Assembly (NCBI GenBank): GCA_029449245.1
Contig: JANATF010000002.1
Span: 62,001-126,000 of the forward strand
DNA: 64,000 nucleotides
Reading direction: 5' to 3'
Source of the DNA: Mortierella alpina
Taxonomy: Eukaryota; Mortierellomycota; Mortierellomycetes; Mortierellales; Mortierellaceae
This document shows, piece after piece, positions 9,370-20,020 of this stretch. The notes under the pieces were generated by a model, which was not told where the DNA came from, made no database searches, and was given only the letters and a program-made list of their open reading frames with translations. Position numbers and translations under genes: made by a program. Every line of letters begins with the position of its first letter. Positions within the stretch are counted from its first letter, which is position 1.

Positions 9370-11463
9370 GCCGTCTCTCCCTCTTCCAGCGGGCGTGGAG
9401 TTTTCTCACGGATTCCCAGTGGGTCAACAACATCATCAACGAGGGCTTTCGCGTCCCGTTCACATCCACACCCCCCACCGGACGGCGTCAAAAATCGGGC
9501 TTCCAACATTCCCTCTCCGACAGGTTAGCCATAGAGCGGGAGGTCCTATCTATGTTGGGAAAAAAGGCCATCGAAGAGACGTAGGAGGTGGGATTTTACG
9601 TCCCGCTTATTTACGGTGCCGAAGAAGACAGGCGATGTCCGACCTGTGCTCAACTTGCGACCGTTGAACAAGTTCATTCCCCGACGCGCATTCAAGATGG
9701 AGACCATGGCCCAGGTATGCCGCATGGTCAAGAAAGGCGATTGGATGACAAGCATCGATCTTCAGGATGCATTCCTTCATGTTCTTGTGCACCCATCGTC
9801 TCGTCGTTTCCTCCAGTTCCAGTGGAACGGCACACAATACCAATTTCGCGTCCTACCGTTCGGTCTCTCACTCTCTCCTCTTATCTTCACAAAGATCTTG
9901 AAGCCGGTGCTCACTTGGGCTCGCAAGAAGGGGATCAGAGTCTCAGCCTACCTCGACGACCTGATCATTTTGGCATCCAGCAAAGAAGAGTCACAGCAGC
10001 ACACCCGAATGCTACAGGACAAGCTAAAGGAGTTGGGTTTTCTTATAAAGGACTCAAAGTCAACCCTCACCCCAACACAGTGTATCGACCATCTCGGATT
10101 CACCATCGATACTACCGACATGACCCTCTCAGTCCCTCGCTCAAAAATCAGGGACATTCGCAGGGAAGCCGGCAAACTACTGCGTTTGGGAGAGACATCG
10201 CTCCGCAACCTCTCAGCGTTCATTGGGAAAGCCATGGCCATGATGGCAGCAGTCTTCCCAGCACGGTTGCGGACTCGACGCCTAACCCAGCTACTCAATT
10301 CATCACTGAAGACATGCAGCTGGACGGACCTGGTGAAGTTGACGGACACAGCCCGACAGGAACTCGAATGGTGGTGCACCAACCTTCATCAATGGAACGG
10401 CCAGTGTTTTCTCCCTCAAGCAACGGAGGTGGATGCGTACACGGACAGCTCCGACAACCACTGGGGGATCGTCATCGACAAGGAGATCATCAGTCGCTCA
10501 TGGTCGGACGAGGAGATGGATCAGCACATCAACTGGAAGGAGTTGAAGGTCGTTTGGCATGTCATCCATCACCCTCGTGCCAAAGGCAAATTGGTGAACA
10601 TCATTTCGGACAACACAACGACCATTGCCTACGTCAACAAATTTGGAGGCACTCGCTCCCCTCAGCTGATGGACCTAGCAGAGGAGATATGGTCCTACTG
10701 CCTCGAGACAGGAACACGCCTCAGGACCACCTACGTGCCGTCACAGTTCAACCCAGCGGACGCTCCCTCGCGCAGGATGAACACGCAGCTGGAATGGTCC
10801 ATCAGCCAGGATTTCTTCCAGGAGCTGGATTCACAGTGGGGCCCTCATGAAAAATATTGTGGATTTTTTATGTGGAAAGGAGATGGTGAGAATAAGATGT
10901 CGTTCCAGAGAACCACACATTGGGTATTTATTACTTTTGGTCGTGGACCTGGGTAAACTATTAGTTAGCAACGACCATGGAGCTCAAGGGCGTAAGTGTT
11001 TACAGCTCTAGTGCTCATGGGCGTAGGCGCTCCATCTCTGATGGTGAGATGGAGCTAACTGGACCGAGGCCGATATGCAACACCTCACACAGTGGATCTC
11101 TTTGCGTCAAAGATCAACGCCAAACTCAAACAGTACGTTTCCTGGAGACCAGACCCGAAAGCACTTGCACACGATGCACTCAACATCTCGTGGAAGAACA
11201 GGGGCAGGCTGTACATTTGCCCACCATGGAACCTGATCCCGTCGATCCTGCAGAAGATGCAGGAGGAACAGACAGTAGCGACAGTGGTGACGCCATACTG
11301 GCCCAGCGCGATCTGGTTCCCGAAGATATCGAGATGGGCAGTGGATCATCCGACTCTGATACCTCGAGCGAAAGTTCTTCCAGCTCCGGGGAACGACTCA
11401 TCCGTGCTCGCCAAAAACCCGATGTGGTCTCTCTGCGCCTGGAACGTCGACAGCAGACGCTAA
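9370..11463 (+). pseudogene. DIRS-1 reverse transcriptase / RNase H / methyltransferase-like ORF (broken)
   Basis: RT motifs include the catalytic YLDDL at about 9950. The RNase H region has AYTDSSDNHWG, then ELKVVWHV, then SDNTTTIAYVNK. A downstream segment (11088-11463) carries PPWNLI and matches the region called methyltransferase-like in DIRS elements; I am less sure of that name. Compared with DIRS-2, this copy has TCG changed to TAG at about 9580 and one extra T at about 9596, which shifts the frame. A 235-bp solo LTR at 10848-11082 then cuts the ORF. It cannot encode the full protein. Confidence 0.88.
10848..11082 (-). mobile_element. Solo LTR of the LTR-1 family
   Basis: The sequence is nearly identical to the LTRs at 38904-39139 and 45860-46095, one T shorter in a T-run. 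It begins TG and ends CA. The flanks are the 5-bp duplication CCTCA (10843-10847 and 11083-11087). Removing the LTR and one CCTCA restores the DIRS sequence seen in DIRS-2. It probably formed by LTR-LTR recombination of a full element. Confidence 0.95.
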
Positions 11464-12428
11464 CAGCAGCGGGCGCCAGCGACACCGTCCTCTCACTTCT
11501 TTTCGAGGACAACAACTCTGTCCGCCGAAGAGGCGCATACTCGGGTCCTCAACGCGCCTTTGCTCGCTGGATGGAGCATCTGGATCTGGATCCCTTGGTC
11601 CCGAACCCTATCGAGTTGATGAACTTCCTCGCTTACGGCTATACCAGGAACCAGTGGTCTTTCAACACCGTCAAGGTCTACAAGACGGCTATTTTTGCAC
11701 TCTTCAACGACACCGCGGTTTTCACGTCGTACGCACCATTTGAGGAGATGATGAAGGCTTTGGCAAGGAAAGGCGTCAAACGCATCCGACATGCCGAGGT
11801 GAATCTGGACCCCATCTTCACATTCATCAACGGCCTCAAGAGCAACGACCGCCTACATTTACTCGACCTCACCCAGAAGATGTGCTGGCTTCTGGCTGTG
11901 TGCGGTTTCTTACGTCCCGACGACATCGCATGCATCGACCTCAACGAGTCCAAGATGGCTGATACCAAGCTTGAACTCTCCATACTGCTGCCAAAGGAGC
12001 TCCGTCAGCAGCAGCGCATCCGCAAGACGGTAGTGATTCTTCCGCATCCCAACCCTATGTACTGCCCTGTAGCCGCATTCCAGGAGTACTACCGCCGCAT
12101 TGCTCACACACTGGTCCCTGTGCCTCACTACAAGGACCCCGAGCAACTCTTTATTCCTTTGGTCCGCAACCTACGGAATTTGCAGCAAGCTGTGACGGTG
12201 GATCGCATCAACAACCACCTCAAGCATTATCTCGAGAAGATCCCTCGACCCCCAGGTGCCCCGCGCCTCAAGGCCCGTGCCATTGGTGCCACACGCGCTC
12301 TCATGAAGGGCGTGTCTGTCGAGGACGTCATGATTCAAGGGAACTGGTCCTCTCCGGCGATTGTCGACTCGTTCTATCGCATGTCGCGTCAAACGGCCAA
12401 CAACTTCACCACGGCTGTTTTTTCGTGA
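11226..12428 (+). CDS. DIRS-1 tyrosine recombinase
   Basis: The start was chosen at an ATG in the context CCACCATGG, overlapping the end of the RT ORF in another frame. The N-terminus is acidic and Ser-rich. The catalytic core follows: an Arg in the LLAVCGFLRPDD segment, GATRAL, GNWSS and the nucleophile Tyr in SFYR near the C-terminus, the order seen in DIRS recombinases. This enzyme integrates the circular DNA copy. The frame looks intact, although the rest of the element is broken. Confidence 0.88.
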   Translation: MEPDPVDPAEDAGGTDSSDSGDAILAQRDLVPEDIEMGSGSSDSDTSSESSSSSGERLIRARQKPDVVSLRLERRQQTLTAAGASDTVLSLLFEDNNSVRRRGAYSGPQRAFARWMEHLDLDPLVPNPIELMNFLAYGYTRNQWSFNTVKVYKTAIFALFNDTAVFTSYAPFEEMMKALARKGVKRIRHAEVNLDPIFTFINGLKSNDRLHLLDLTQKMCWLLAVCGFLRPDDIACIDLNESKMADTKLELSILLPKELRQQQRIRKTVVILPHPNPMYCPVAAFQEYYRRIAHTLVPVPHYKDPEQLFIPLVRNLRNLQQAVTVDRINNHLKHYLEKIPRPPGAPRLKARAIGATRALMKGVSVEDVMIQGNWSSPAIVDSFYRMSRQTANNFTTAVFS

Positions 12429-12459
12429 TTTTTCCTTTCTGGCTCTGGATCCACAGGGA

Positions 12460-12546
12460 GAGTCCCATCGAAGGGCTGAATAATACTCAGCGTAGTCGAA
12501 TAAGTATGAAGACTAAAGCATATTATTCGACCAAGATGGGACTCTA
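12460..12546. repeat. Internal complementary region of DIRS-1
   Basis: The left half (12460-12484) is the reverse complement of the element's left edge at 8238. The right half (12485-12546) is the reverse complement of the right edge ending at 12771. Laid end to end they template the joined termini, as in the DIRS replication model. Confidence 0.93.
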
Positions 12547-12771
12547 ACTGTCCCACCCTTCCCACCCTGGCATCTGTTCTGGAGACGATGAGTTTCTGAG
12601 CTGCCTTGGATCCAGTAGATATAGATATCCACGCCACCAAAAAAAAAAAAAAAAAAAACAGGTTTTTTATTGGGAGGATCATGACAATAAAAGAAAAGGT
12701 ACACACAGTTAGAGTCCCATCTTGGTCGAATAATATGCTTTAGTCTTCATACTTATTCGACTACGCTGAGT

Positions 12772-13500
12772 AAAACTGTGTCGGACCGGTCAAACATGCC
12801 GGCCATTGGGCTCTCAGCGATTTTGTTTATTTTGAGCTCCAGTGACCGTTTGCTATCGTTTCTTGGTGATCAGTCAAACCTTAAAGCCCAATGAAGTCCC
12901 AAGCAAGATAAGGACCTTTGTACAAAAATTTGAGGCGGCCGGTCTTTCGGCGCTATGAAATTGTCGTAACCGCGCGTGCCGAGGACCGGTTCGCACTCAG
13001 GCTAAGATCGATGCACATTCACAAACTGCACACAGTATTAACACACAAACGGCCAACATCCTAATCACGAAGACCGCCCCGCCTTCACTCTTGAGTTGAC
13101 CCATGAATGCTATTGGTAATATCAAGACTCATCTAGAAAAAAAATGTCGTCTTGAGACGGAATACAAACGTGAAGGTAGGTGCAAACTGTGTGAGACTTG
13201 ATCCTCTCACTGTAAACCTGAGCTGTTGTATTGTGGACGCCAATGATTGCAGTATTTGGGGACGAAGTTAAATAACTCTGGAAGAACGTTCTGCATGAAT
13301 GGATATCTAGCGGAGAGGAGCAGCAAAAGTCAGAGACAAAGAGTTGTTGTATTCATGTACCTGGGCAGGTATCTTATATAACCGTCCTGACACAGGCTCC
13401 CTGTCCTATCAATGAGCCTTGATAAAAAGGCAAGTGGTCACTGATGAAGAGGTACACTCGTTAGAACCTGGTTAGTCCAATGCATTACAACTTGACTTTT
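12772..13500. other. Intergenic, no recognisable gene
   Basis: There are no ORFs of interest. The stretch may contain the lost 5' part of the Helitron that ends at 14305, but I could not find a convincing 5' TC terminus. Confidence 0.4.
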
Positions 13501-14305
13501 TTTTTTGCGTATGACTACGCTACACCCTGACTAAGAAAGGAAAGTACGATGACCAGGTGGTGTTTGGACAAGAGCAAGGTGTCTTGCATACTCCGAGACT
13601 TCAATTGCATAGTGGCAGACAGTACTTGCGGGAGGCGGGCGAGACACGTCAAAAACAAGTATATCGAGGTGCAGGTCATTACAGGCATTGTTCAGCATCG
13701 AACGGTATTCTTGCCTCGGATCACCCTCGAAACAGCGGACGACGAGCTGACACCTTGCAGGTTCACGCGACGACAGTTCCCGGTCAAGCCGGCCTTCGCT
13801 ATGACCATCAACAAGGCTCAAGGCCAGACCCTTAATACAGTGGGTCTCTTCCTCCCGCAACAGGTCTTTAGCCATGGCCAGCTTTACGTTGCGCTCTCTC
13901 GATGCACTGACCCTAAGAATCTGAAGGTGCTGCTTGAGAATCCTCAATGCGATGATTCAGGCGAATATTATACCCGTAACATTGTATACACGGACGTGCT
14001 AACACTCTTGGAGCAAGAAAAACAACCAGAACAATAGACAATAGAGACCATTAGATACCCTTCAGAACGGAATAGAAAAATAAAATCTTGGCCATGACAG
14101 TATTCTCATTTTTTTAAACACATCCCTGACACCAAAAATTTCATCTGCCTTGCGTCAGATATCCTATTAGTTTCTAGAGCACCTCACACCAAAAATCTCT
14201 ACACCCATCGCACTCTACAGGTCCCTATTTTTCCTCTCTCACTTCTTCACAGAATACAACGCAAGTCAAATGAGCGCGCGAAGCGCGCTCATTAGCCTTG
14301 TCTAG
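13500..14305 (+). mobile_element. Helitron 3' segment with terminal hairpin
   Basis: The 3' end shows the standard Helitron signature. GAGCGCGC (14272-14279), a 3-nt loop and GCGCGCTC (14283-14290) are followed 11 nt later by CTAG (14302-14305) and then a T, consistent with insertion between A and T. The 5' boundary was not found, so the start given is approximate. Confidence 0.72.
13549..14037 (+). pseudogene. Helitron PIF1-type helicase, C-terminal fragment
   Basis: This 162-aa ORF matches only the end of a Helitron/PIF1 SF1B helicase. It has an RQFPVKPAFAMTINKAQGQT segment (motif V), then FSHGQLYVALSRC (motif VI). The ATP-binding Walker motifs and the Rep nuclease domain are absent, so it is a remnant. 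It lies 270 bp before a Helitron-like 3' terminus. Confidence 0.88.
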
Positions 14306-14339
14306 TATATCTAGATAAAAAAATGTGGTTTTCGTAACT

Positions 14340-15560
14340 AACGCGTGACCAGGGGTCAGTCTGATTCTCCCTCAGTAAAAGGAAACAAGCAAAAAAGAGA
14401 CTGTGCGACGAAAGCGAATGAAAGTAGCAGGGCTGAGGCTGACTCTCCCTCCGTAGAAGGAACATTAAGATTGTGTGAGAGAAGTGCAGGGTACCACGCC
14501 AGTGAAATATGGGACGATGATCTGGACGGGGTAAGGACCGCAGGCTCAGGTAGGCATCAGCCTTCATGACAGCTGAAGAACACGCGTATCGACTATCGTC
14601 CAACGCTCTCAAAAAACACATCCCTGATCGAGTTATTGCTCCACACGGGTGAGGGTTCCTGGGGTAGGTAGACACGGGCGCTCTTGGTCATCAAAATCAT
14701 CAAAAATCAAGATCACACCAGTACGACTGGAGAAAGGGAGGCTGTTTACACTGGAAACATTTGACAAGAGTGCAGGTATCACGGCGTCAGTCCAAGCTCA
14801 GGGCAATGATCCTGTGGGACCAAAGAATGCAACCCCTGTAAAATTAACTGCTCTCATGACGAAGTCCTGACGAGTAAGTGAATTGCCAACACCCTAACAC
14901 ATGAGCTTTTGTCCCGTACTGTACACGAAAGAGTTTAAGGCGTAGCCACGGGAGCAGTGTCATCAAATCATAAAGTGGTGTCCTTATGGCGCGAGTTGCC
15001 TTCATAGCAAGGGAAAACACAAACAAGCAGAGATGTTGTGTGAGCCAAAAAAAAAAAAAAAAAAAAAAAAAAAAACATGGAGTACAGGGTACTGCGTCAC
15101 TGTGAGGGTGGGATGAATGAGAACTGGGACAGAAGGATCAACCAGAACCCTCACCATCTTCAACGAATATGGGCCTCGCCCAACACCCCAAAAACAAAAA
15201 ATCTGAAAAGCTGATTTAGTTCCCATTGAAGAAGGTTCCCATGGGCGCGCCCTGCCATCAAAAGTTGTCGTCATATTTCCATGCTCAAAAGGTCCCCGTC
15301 CAACGCTTCTTTTATATGAAGTGGAAAAAAAGGTTGTGTGAACCAGAAAATTATGAGAGGAGTGGATGGTACCGCGTCAGTGCTATGCTGGTGTAATGAA
15401 CGGGTTGGAGTAGGGCAGCAGGCTCGAGGTCTCAGCCCCTTCACAGAGCCATCGACCATATGGAACACCCCCAAAAAAAATACACAAGGTTACCGTGGCA
15501 TAGCCACGGGCGCTCTCTTGTGTCTTCTATACTTTAGCGAGGACCCTGATGTGCCCACGG
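14340..15560. repeat. Diverged direct-repeat region
   Basis: Similar blocks recur. GTGTGA..GTACC.CG.CAGTG-like stretches occur at about 14470, 15040 and 15330. CACGGG(C/A)GCTCT-like stretches occur at about 14665, 14945 and 15500. I read this as two or three old copies of a unit of a few hundred bp. An A-tract of about 31 nt lies at 15045-15075. No credible gene was found. Confidence 0.4.
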
Positions 15561-15879
15561 AATAACTCCATGCGGGTGTATACTAGGATCATGTGACAGA
15601 GCGAGCTGCCAAAAAAAAAAGTGAGTTGCTTCCTTTAGCGAGCGACTCCTCCGAGCGAAGATTTCGCTCTGCTCCCAGCGCTAGTATACATGCAGCGCAT
15701 GGTAACATCATCGATTTGGTGACGTCGTCGGGCCACGCAATGACACGGCATGTCGTTTCTCATCCCTTTACAACATTTCTCCCATCATCTTCCATTTCTT
15801 GTGCCCTTACTCAGCCCTCAGAAAATTCGTCCCTAAACCTTCTCCACCTGTATTCTCCACATCGTGTCCACCCATTGTC

Positions 15880-16781
15880 ATGCGGATCCAGCTACACGCC
15901 GGCGAATGTCATGACGACTGCGCATGTGGTGACGGCCTCAAGGGCATACAGGACCTCCTCAACGTCTTTACGCCTGCCGCCCTAATAAAGGAGGAGCCTC
16001 TTGGGTCTCCCTCTAGTAAGTTTACGTTCTTGGACTTTCGCATTTATATTAGAGGGTATTATAAATAGTCTATTCTCATTTTCTGATACAAGGTTGTAAA
16101 GACCTTTCCAGGGCTCTTGATCATATGATTGAGCATTCACAGAAAATAAGGGATGAGTTTGCACAAAAAGAGATAGGAGACCCCATAAGCAAGACACTAT
16201 TCTACAATGTCGTGCGCGAAACTGGACTCGGTCAAGATGGAACGTTTGATTTTCTGTTCAAGAGGATCCATAGTCTCAAACGAAACGAAGACATCACCTT
16301 CTCCAACAAAGATGAAATCGCTATCGCGAACGAGCTTTCTATCGGATACAGCCTGAAGTTTCCTGTGGAGAGCATCAGCCACTCTGCCAACATCAAGGTG
16401 TCGAAAGTCCGAAGCAGTACTGTGACCAAAGAACGTCGGTTGAAGAATATCTCCAATGTCCATATGCATGTGTACTCTGTCCACGCGATCTCCAGGCAAA
16501 ACAGTGGCTGGGGTAGAGTGAGACTCGTAGTCTCTGCAGACATCGATATATTTTTCTTCAGCAGTAACCACGACCAGGTCTTGATAAAAGTCAGACCAAA
16601 CGCTGTACCTTCCGCTCAGAGTAACCATGCCGACATCTGGGACTACATACTGCAGAACGAGATCCTGACTCTGACTGACAATGTTCTCGCATTCAACCCT
16701 GCGAAATTTTTTCGAACTTCGAGTGACCCTCTATTCATGCTCTATGAATGTGATCATGGCAGTGTTAGTTGTCGGATTTGA
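15880..16781 (+). CDS. Unrecognised two-exon protein, 274 aa
   Basis: The exons are 15880-16015 and 16093-16781, with a 77-nt intron (GTAAGT..ACAAG). Joining them keeps one frame and gives 274 codons plus stop (825 nt). The N-terminus has a Cys-rich patch (GECHDDCACGDG), followed by a helical segment and a mixed alpha/beta body. No domain is recognised. AATAAA follows the stop within about 10 nt. An antisense ORF at 16197-16628 uses exactly the complementary triplets. I prefer the plus strand because of the matching splice sites, the longer frame and the poly(A) signal. An upstream in-frame Met at 15799 would add 27 residues. Confidence 0.62.
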
Positions 16782-17086
16782 TGCAATAAAGCGATAGCGG
16801 GAAAAACACCCGAAAATTAAACGGATTTTTAGCTGGCAGAGTCGAATAACATGAAGACTCAAGCTTATTATCCGAAGGCCAGGACCATATATGTGTAATC
16901 TTCTTTTATTGATGATACGCGAAAATCCAGAATTACCCGTAAAGGGAAAGAATGAATAAATTCTGCTCTTGAGCCAATAGTACAGATCATCTTCTTGCGG
17001 TGGAGCCAGAGTGCCAAGTGATCAAGGGTGGGACACAAAGGGTGGGACATATATGGTCCTGGCCTTCGGATAATAAGCTTGAGTCT

Positions 17087-18156
17087 TCATGTTATTCGAC
17101 TCTGCCAGCTATTATCCTTCAGGCCAGGACCATATATGTGGATCCAGAGCAGAATTATGAGAGGACGGACCATTGACGTAAAGTTCGTCGCCGTGGCTGC
17201 GTTCAAGCGATAGAACTTGTCGAACAGGATGGACGAGGACCAATTGCCATGGACAACAACGTCGTCGACACTGGCGCCTTGCTTGATGGCCGCCGTGGAA
17301 CCGATGGCGCGGGCCTTAGGAATCTTGGCATTCATAGGCAAGGATAGGCGCTGGCTGATGGAGGAGATGTGCTTGCTGATGCGCTCAGCTCCGATATGCT
17401 TGCTAGGGTCTCTGAGATCGCGAATGAGGGGCGATACTTGATCGAGGGGTCCTTGGGGTGCTCGACCTCGATCTCGTGACCTTGAATGCGACGGAGGTAC
17501 TCGGCGAGGGTCTTCACAGGGCAAAGGAGAGGATCGTCATGACTCTTGATGGTGATGTACTTGCAAATGCGGCTGCGACCATGTGTCTCCTTCGGAAGCA
17601 AGATTGGTAGCACTGCTGGGACTCGATACACACGGAATTTGTTGTTGGATAAGTCAATGCACAGAATGTCGTTGGCTCGTAGGAAGCCGCAAGTGCCAAG
17701 CAGCCAGCAGAGCTTCTGAGTGAGATTCATAACGCTGAGCTCCTCGTTTGGGCCTTGCTCCTGCAGATACTCGACCACTGGTTTGAGGTCGATGTCCAGT
17801 TCCTTCGTGTGCTTGATCTCACGGGTGCGCAAGGCCTGGAAGAACTGTTGAAAGTCCGGTTCGTCAAAAGCTGATTTGTCCTCATACATGTGAATGACAG
17901 CAGCTTTGTATGGGCTCACAGTGCCTGAGGTCCATTTATTGAGGACGACTCCCGATGCGAGCCAGTTGAGCAATTGGGAAGGATGTGGTTCCATGGGGTC
18001 CACTCCTCGTCCTACCGCCCACTTGATATATCTGTCTTGAGTGGCGGCGTACTGTTTCAGCTTACGCTTCATCGCTGGGCTGTCGACTATGATGGAAGCG
18101 GTAACGGGGTCCCATCCTTTGGCCATCAGACGTCTCCGCTTATCCTCCAAGCACAT
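17087..18156 (-). pseudogene. DIRS-3 tyrosine recombinase (frameshifted)
   Basis: Two overlapping frames together make a full recombinase. The first (18156 down to about 17435) has the CGFLRANDI arginine region. The second (about 17440 down to 17150) has RAIGSTAA, GNWSS and the nucleophile Tyr in DKFYR. A single-base shift near 17435 separates them, so this copy is probably inactive. Sequence identity to the DIRS-1 recombinase is moderate, which marks a separate family. Confidence 0.82.
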
Positions 18157-18961
18157 AATGACCAGTGGGGGTTCTTCTCCAGAATGTCCGGTGCGTTTCG
18201 TGGCGCCGGTAGCACTCGATGACGAGGATTGGGAGAGGTGGTGCTGCCGACATCATCTTGACTATTGGGAACCATACCGCCGACGGCCAGTGCGGGGTCA
18301 CAATTGTCGCCGTGATTCTCTCCTGCTTGATCTTCTGTAGGGCAAGAGGGATCAGATTCCAAGGTGGGCACAGGTACGTGTTGCCCAGAGGTTTCCAGAG
18401 ATGCTGCAAGGCGTCGTGTCCGATGTCGCCTGGAGTGGGTTTCCACGTCATGTAGCGAGGCAGCTGGTGGTTGAGAGGCGATGCGAAGAGATCGACGTGG
18501 TGCGGACCCCACACTCGATCTATTTTTCCAAAGAACGAGCGATCGATTGACCACTCCAGCTGTCCTGTCAGTCGTCGAGATGGAGCGTCCGCTGGGTTGA
18601 AGGCTGATGGGACGTATGTTGTCCGAATCCTCGTCCCCGTCTTCAGACACGAGGTCCATAACGACGTCGCTAGTTCCATCAGTCGCGGCGATCTCGTCCC
18701 GCCAAAGTGGTTGATGTAAGCAATCGTGGTGATGTTGTCTGAAATGATGTTCACTGTCCGTCCCTTGACCTCTGGTCGCTTCAAGGCAATGAACGCTGTC
18801 ATCAATTCTTTGTAGTTGATGTGTCGTGGCTGCAGCTTTGGTGTCCATGAGCCGCTGTAAGAGCGGTTGTTGATCACGACTCCCCATCCTGAGTCCGAAG
18901 CATCGGTGTAAATGTCCACTTGTGGGTTGGACACAATCCATGACAGCCCGTTCCACTGTTA
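18140..18961 (-). pseudogene. DIRS-3 RNase H and methyltransferase-like fragment
   Basis: The RNase H motifs are IYTDASDSGWG, ELMTAF and SDNITTIAYINH. They are followed by HHVDLFASPLN and CPPWNLI, in the same order as in DIRS-1 and DIRS-2. The upstream RT domain is absent because the element is truncated. The 3' end overlaps the start of the recombinase frame, as in the other DIRS copies. Confidence 0.82.
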
Positions 18962-19315
18962 AATGTTAGCCTTCCCTCGCGCTCATGACCTTTTGTTAAC
19001 TTCTTATCGCCTTTCATGGTCTTCAGTATTGCAGTAGTATGAGGTTTCATCAACAAACACAATGCCCACCCGCCCTCAAGTGGAAAATATGTAAGCTTCA
19101 AACGCGTGATAGAACAATCAGGAGGGATATTATATCGAGTGCTTTATGTCAGAAATCTGCGAGAGTGGAGACTCTGAATATTCCTGTACTTCGATCCTCC
19201 GTGGACTGGAGCAAGTTTCCAAAGGTTTCTCCAAGAAAGACCGCAATGGAGTTCTGCCGGGCGAGGTTGGGACATTCCGTGTTTTTTCTGTCCAGAGTCT
19301 GGTGGTCTTTGGTAG

Positions 19316-19444
19316 TTACTCGATAGGAATGCAGTCCGAAGGTTCAGGCTGCGTGAAGCATTTACCGACACGAAGAGGTCCGATGGCAGCGGCGGCGGTG
19401 AAGCCCAAAAGAACGAAAAGGACAATCAGGGATTTGGCTTGCAT
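19316..19444 (-). CDS. Tiny secreted peptide, 42 aa
   Basis: The Met at 19444 starts a clear signal peptide (MQAKSLIVLFVLLGFTAAAA). About 22 mature residues with two cysteines follow. CTATAAA lies 67-73 bp upstream on the same strand, which supports this start over the longer in-frame ORF from 19627. A GTAACT at the stop codon leaves open a further 3' exon using an acceptor near 19258, which would extend the protein with a Trp/Cys-containing tail. I could not decide between the two. Function unknown. Confidence 0.5.
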   Translation of the reverse strand: MQAKSLIVLFVLLGFTAAAAIGPLRVGKCFTQPEPSDCIPIE

Positions 19445-19510
19445 TTTTGATTGAAGAGTTGGTGGATGTGGAGGTTGGAGGAGAGAAACGGACAGGAGGA
19501 GGTCCTGTGC

Positions 19511-19517
19511 TTTATAG
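19511..19517 (-). promoter_or_regulatory. TATA box of the 42-aa secreted peptide gene
   Basis: CTATAAA on the minus strand lies 67-73 bp before the Met at 19444. Confidence 0.5.
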
Positions 19518-19585
19518 AAAAAGCTGCAGAGTATGCCTAAAGAAAAAATTCTCAAAATCAAGTGATTTGCGTTTTCCTGAAGTGC

Positions 19586-20020
19586 ATTTGTCAATATTTG
19601 TGTTGAGTTAGAATCAACCGTCGCCAACCTTGGTGATAGAACGTCTATCTCGCAAGAATTGGATGAGGCTAGTATTCGCCCTGTCGTTCCGCCCTCGCCC
19701 TTTCTTCCATGAGAAGCGAAAAGAAGTCATAGAGCCAATCACATTTGTTCAGAGCAGCCTCTAGGCTTTGCCGTCCCTCAGAGAATGCTCAGGGTATGAA
19801 GTTTTCATGAGGTATGTTTGTCAATGTTTTTGTTGCGTTTGAATCATTAATCACTAGCCTTTGGTGATAAAACGTCCATCTCGCAAGAATGGGATGAGGC
19901 TAATATTCGCCCTATCATTCGTCCTCGCCCTCTCTTCCATGGGAAGTGAAAAGGAACCATAGAACCAATCAGATTTGTTCAGAGCATCCGCCGTCCCATG
20001 GAATGCACAAGGAATGAGGG
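19586..20020. repeat. Direct tandem duplication, unit about 227 bp
   Basis: Unit 1 starts at about 19586 (TTTGTCAATATTTGTGTTG) and unit 2 at about 19813 (TTTGTCAATGTTTTTGTTG). Both continue through TTGGTGATA.AACGTC, ATCTCGCAAGAAT, GATGAGGCTA.TATTCGCC, and AACCAATC or GAGCCAATC with TTGTTCAGAGCA. Identity looks like roughly 80-85% by eye. No gene is visible in either unit. Confidence 0.75.

Larger units (their letters stand above)
8238..12771 (+). mobile_element. DIRS-1: DIRS-type tyrosine-recombinase retrotransposon
   Basis: The structure is left inverted terminal repeat, gag-like ORF, RT/RNase H ORF, tyrosine recombinase, internal complementary region (ICR) and right inverted terminal repeat. 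The two ends share the inverted segment from the poly(T)-GGTGGCGTGGATATC stretch to the TGTGTGTACC..CCAATAAAA stretch. The ICR at 12460-12546 is complementary to both outer edges laid end to end, which is diagnostic of classical DIRS elements that replicate through a circle. No target duplication is expected or seen. The copy is defective: the RT frame has a nonsense codon and a 1-nt insertion, and a solo LTR splits it. Confidence 0.93.
16832..18961 (-). mobile_element. DIRS-3: 5'-truncated DIRS element of a second family
   Basis: Reading the minus strand, it contains RNase H and methyltransferase-like sequence, a tyrosine recombinase, an ICR (about 17048-17140) and the right terminal repeat ending near 16832. 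The ICR right half is complementary to the outer edge GGCAGAGTCGAATAACATGA... The left end, gag and RT are missing, and the element stops abruptly near 18961. Its termini differ from DIRS-1/2 but match the solo cassette at 29002-29293. Confidence 0.88.

Noticed and set aside
8270-9667. 465-aa plus-strand ORF overlapping DIRS-1 gag in another frame (and its 836-aa counterpart at 53521-56031)
   Set aside because: It is Pro/Ser/Thr/Arg-rich without domains and runs across both gag and RT, which have recognisable proteins in their own frames.
16197-16628. 143-aa minus-strand ORF inside the 274-aa gene
   Set aside because: It uses the exact complementary triplets, so its coding look is a mirror effect. 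The plus strand has matching splice sites and a poly(A) signal.
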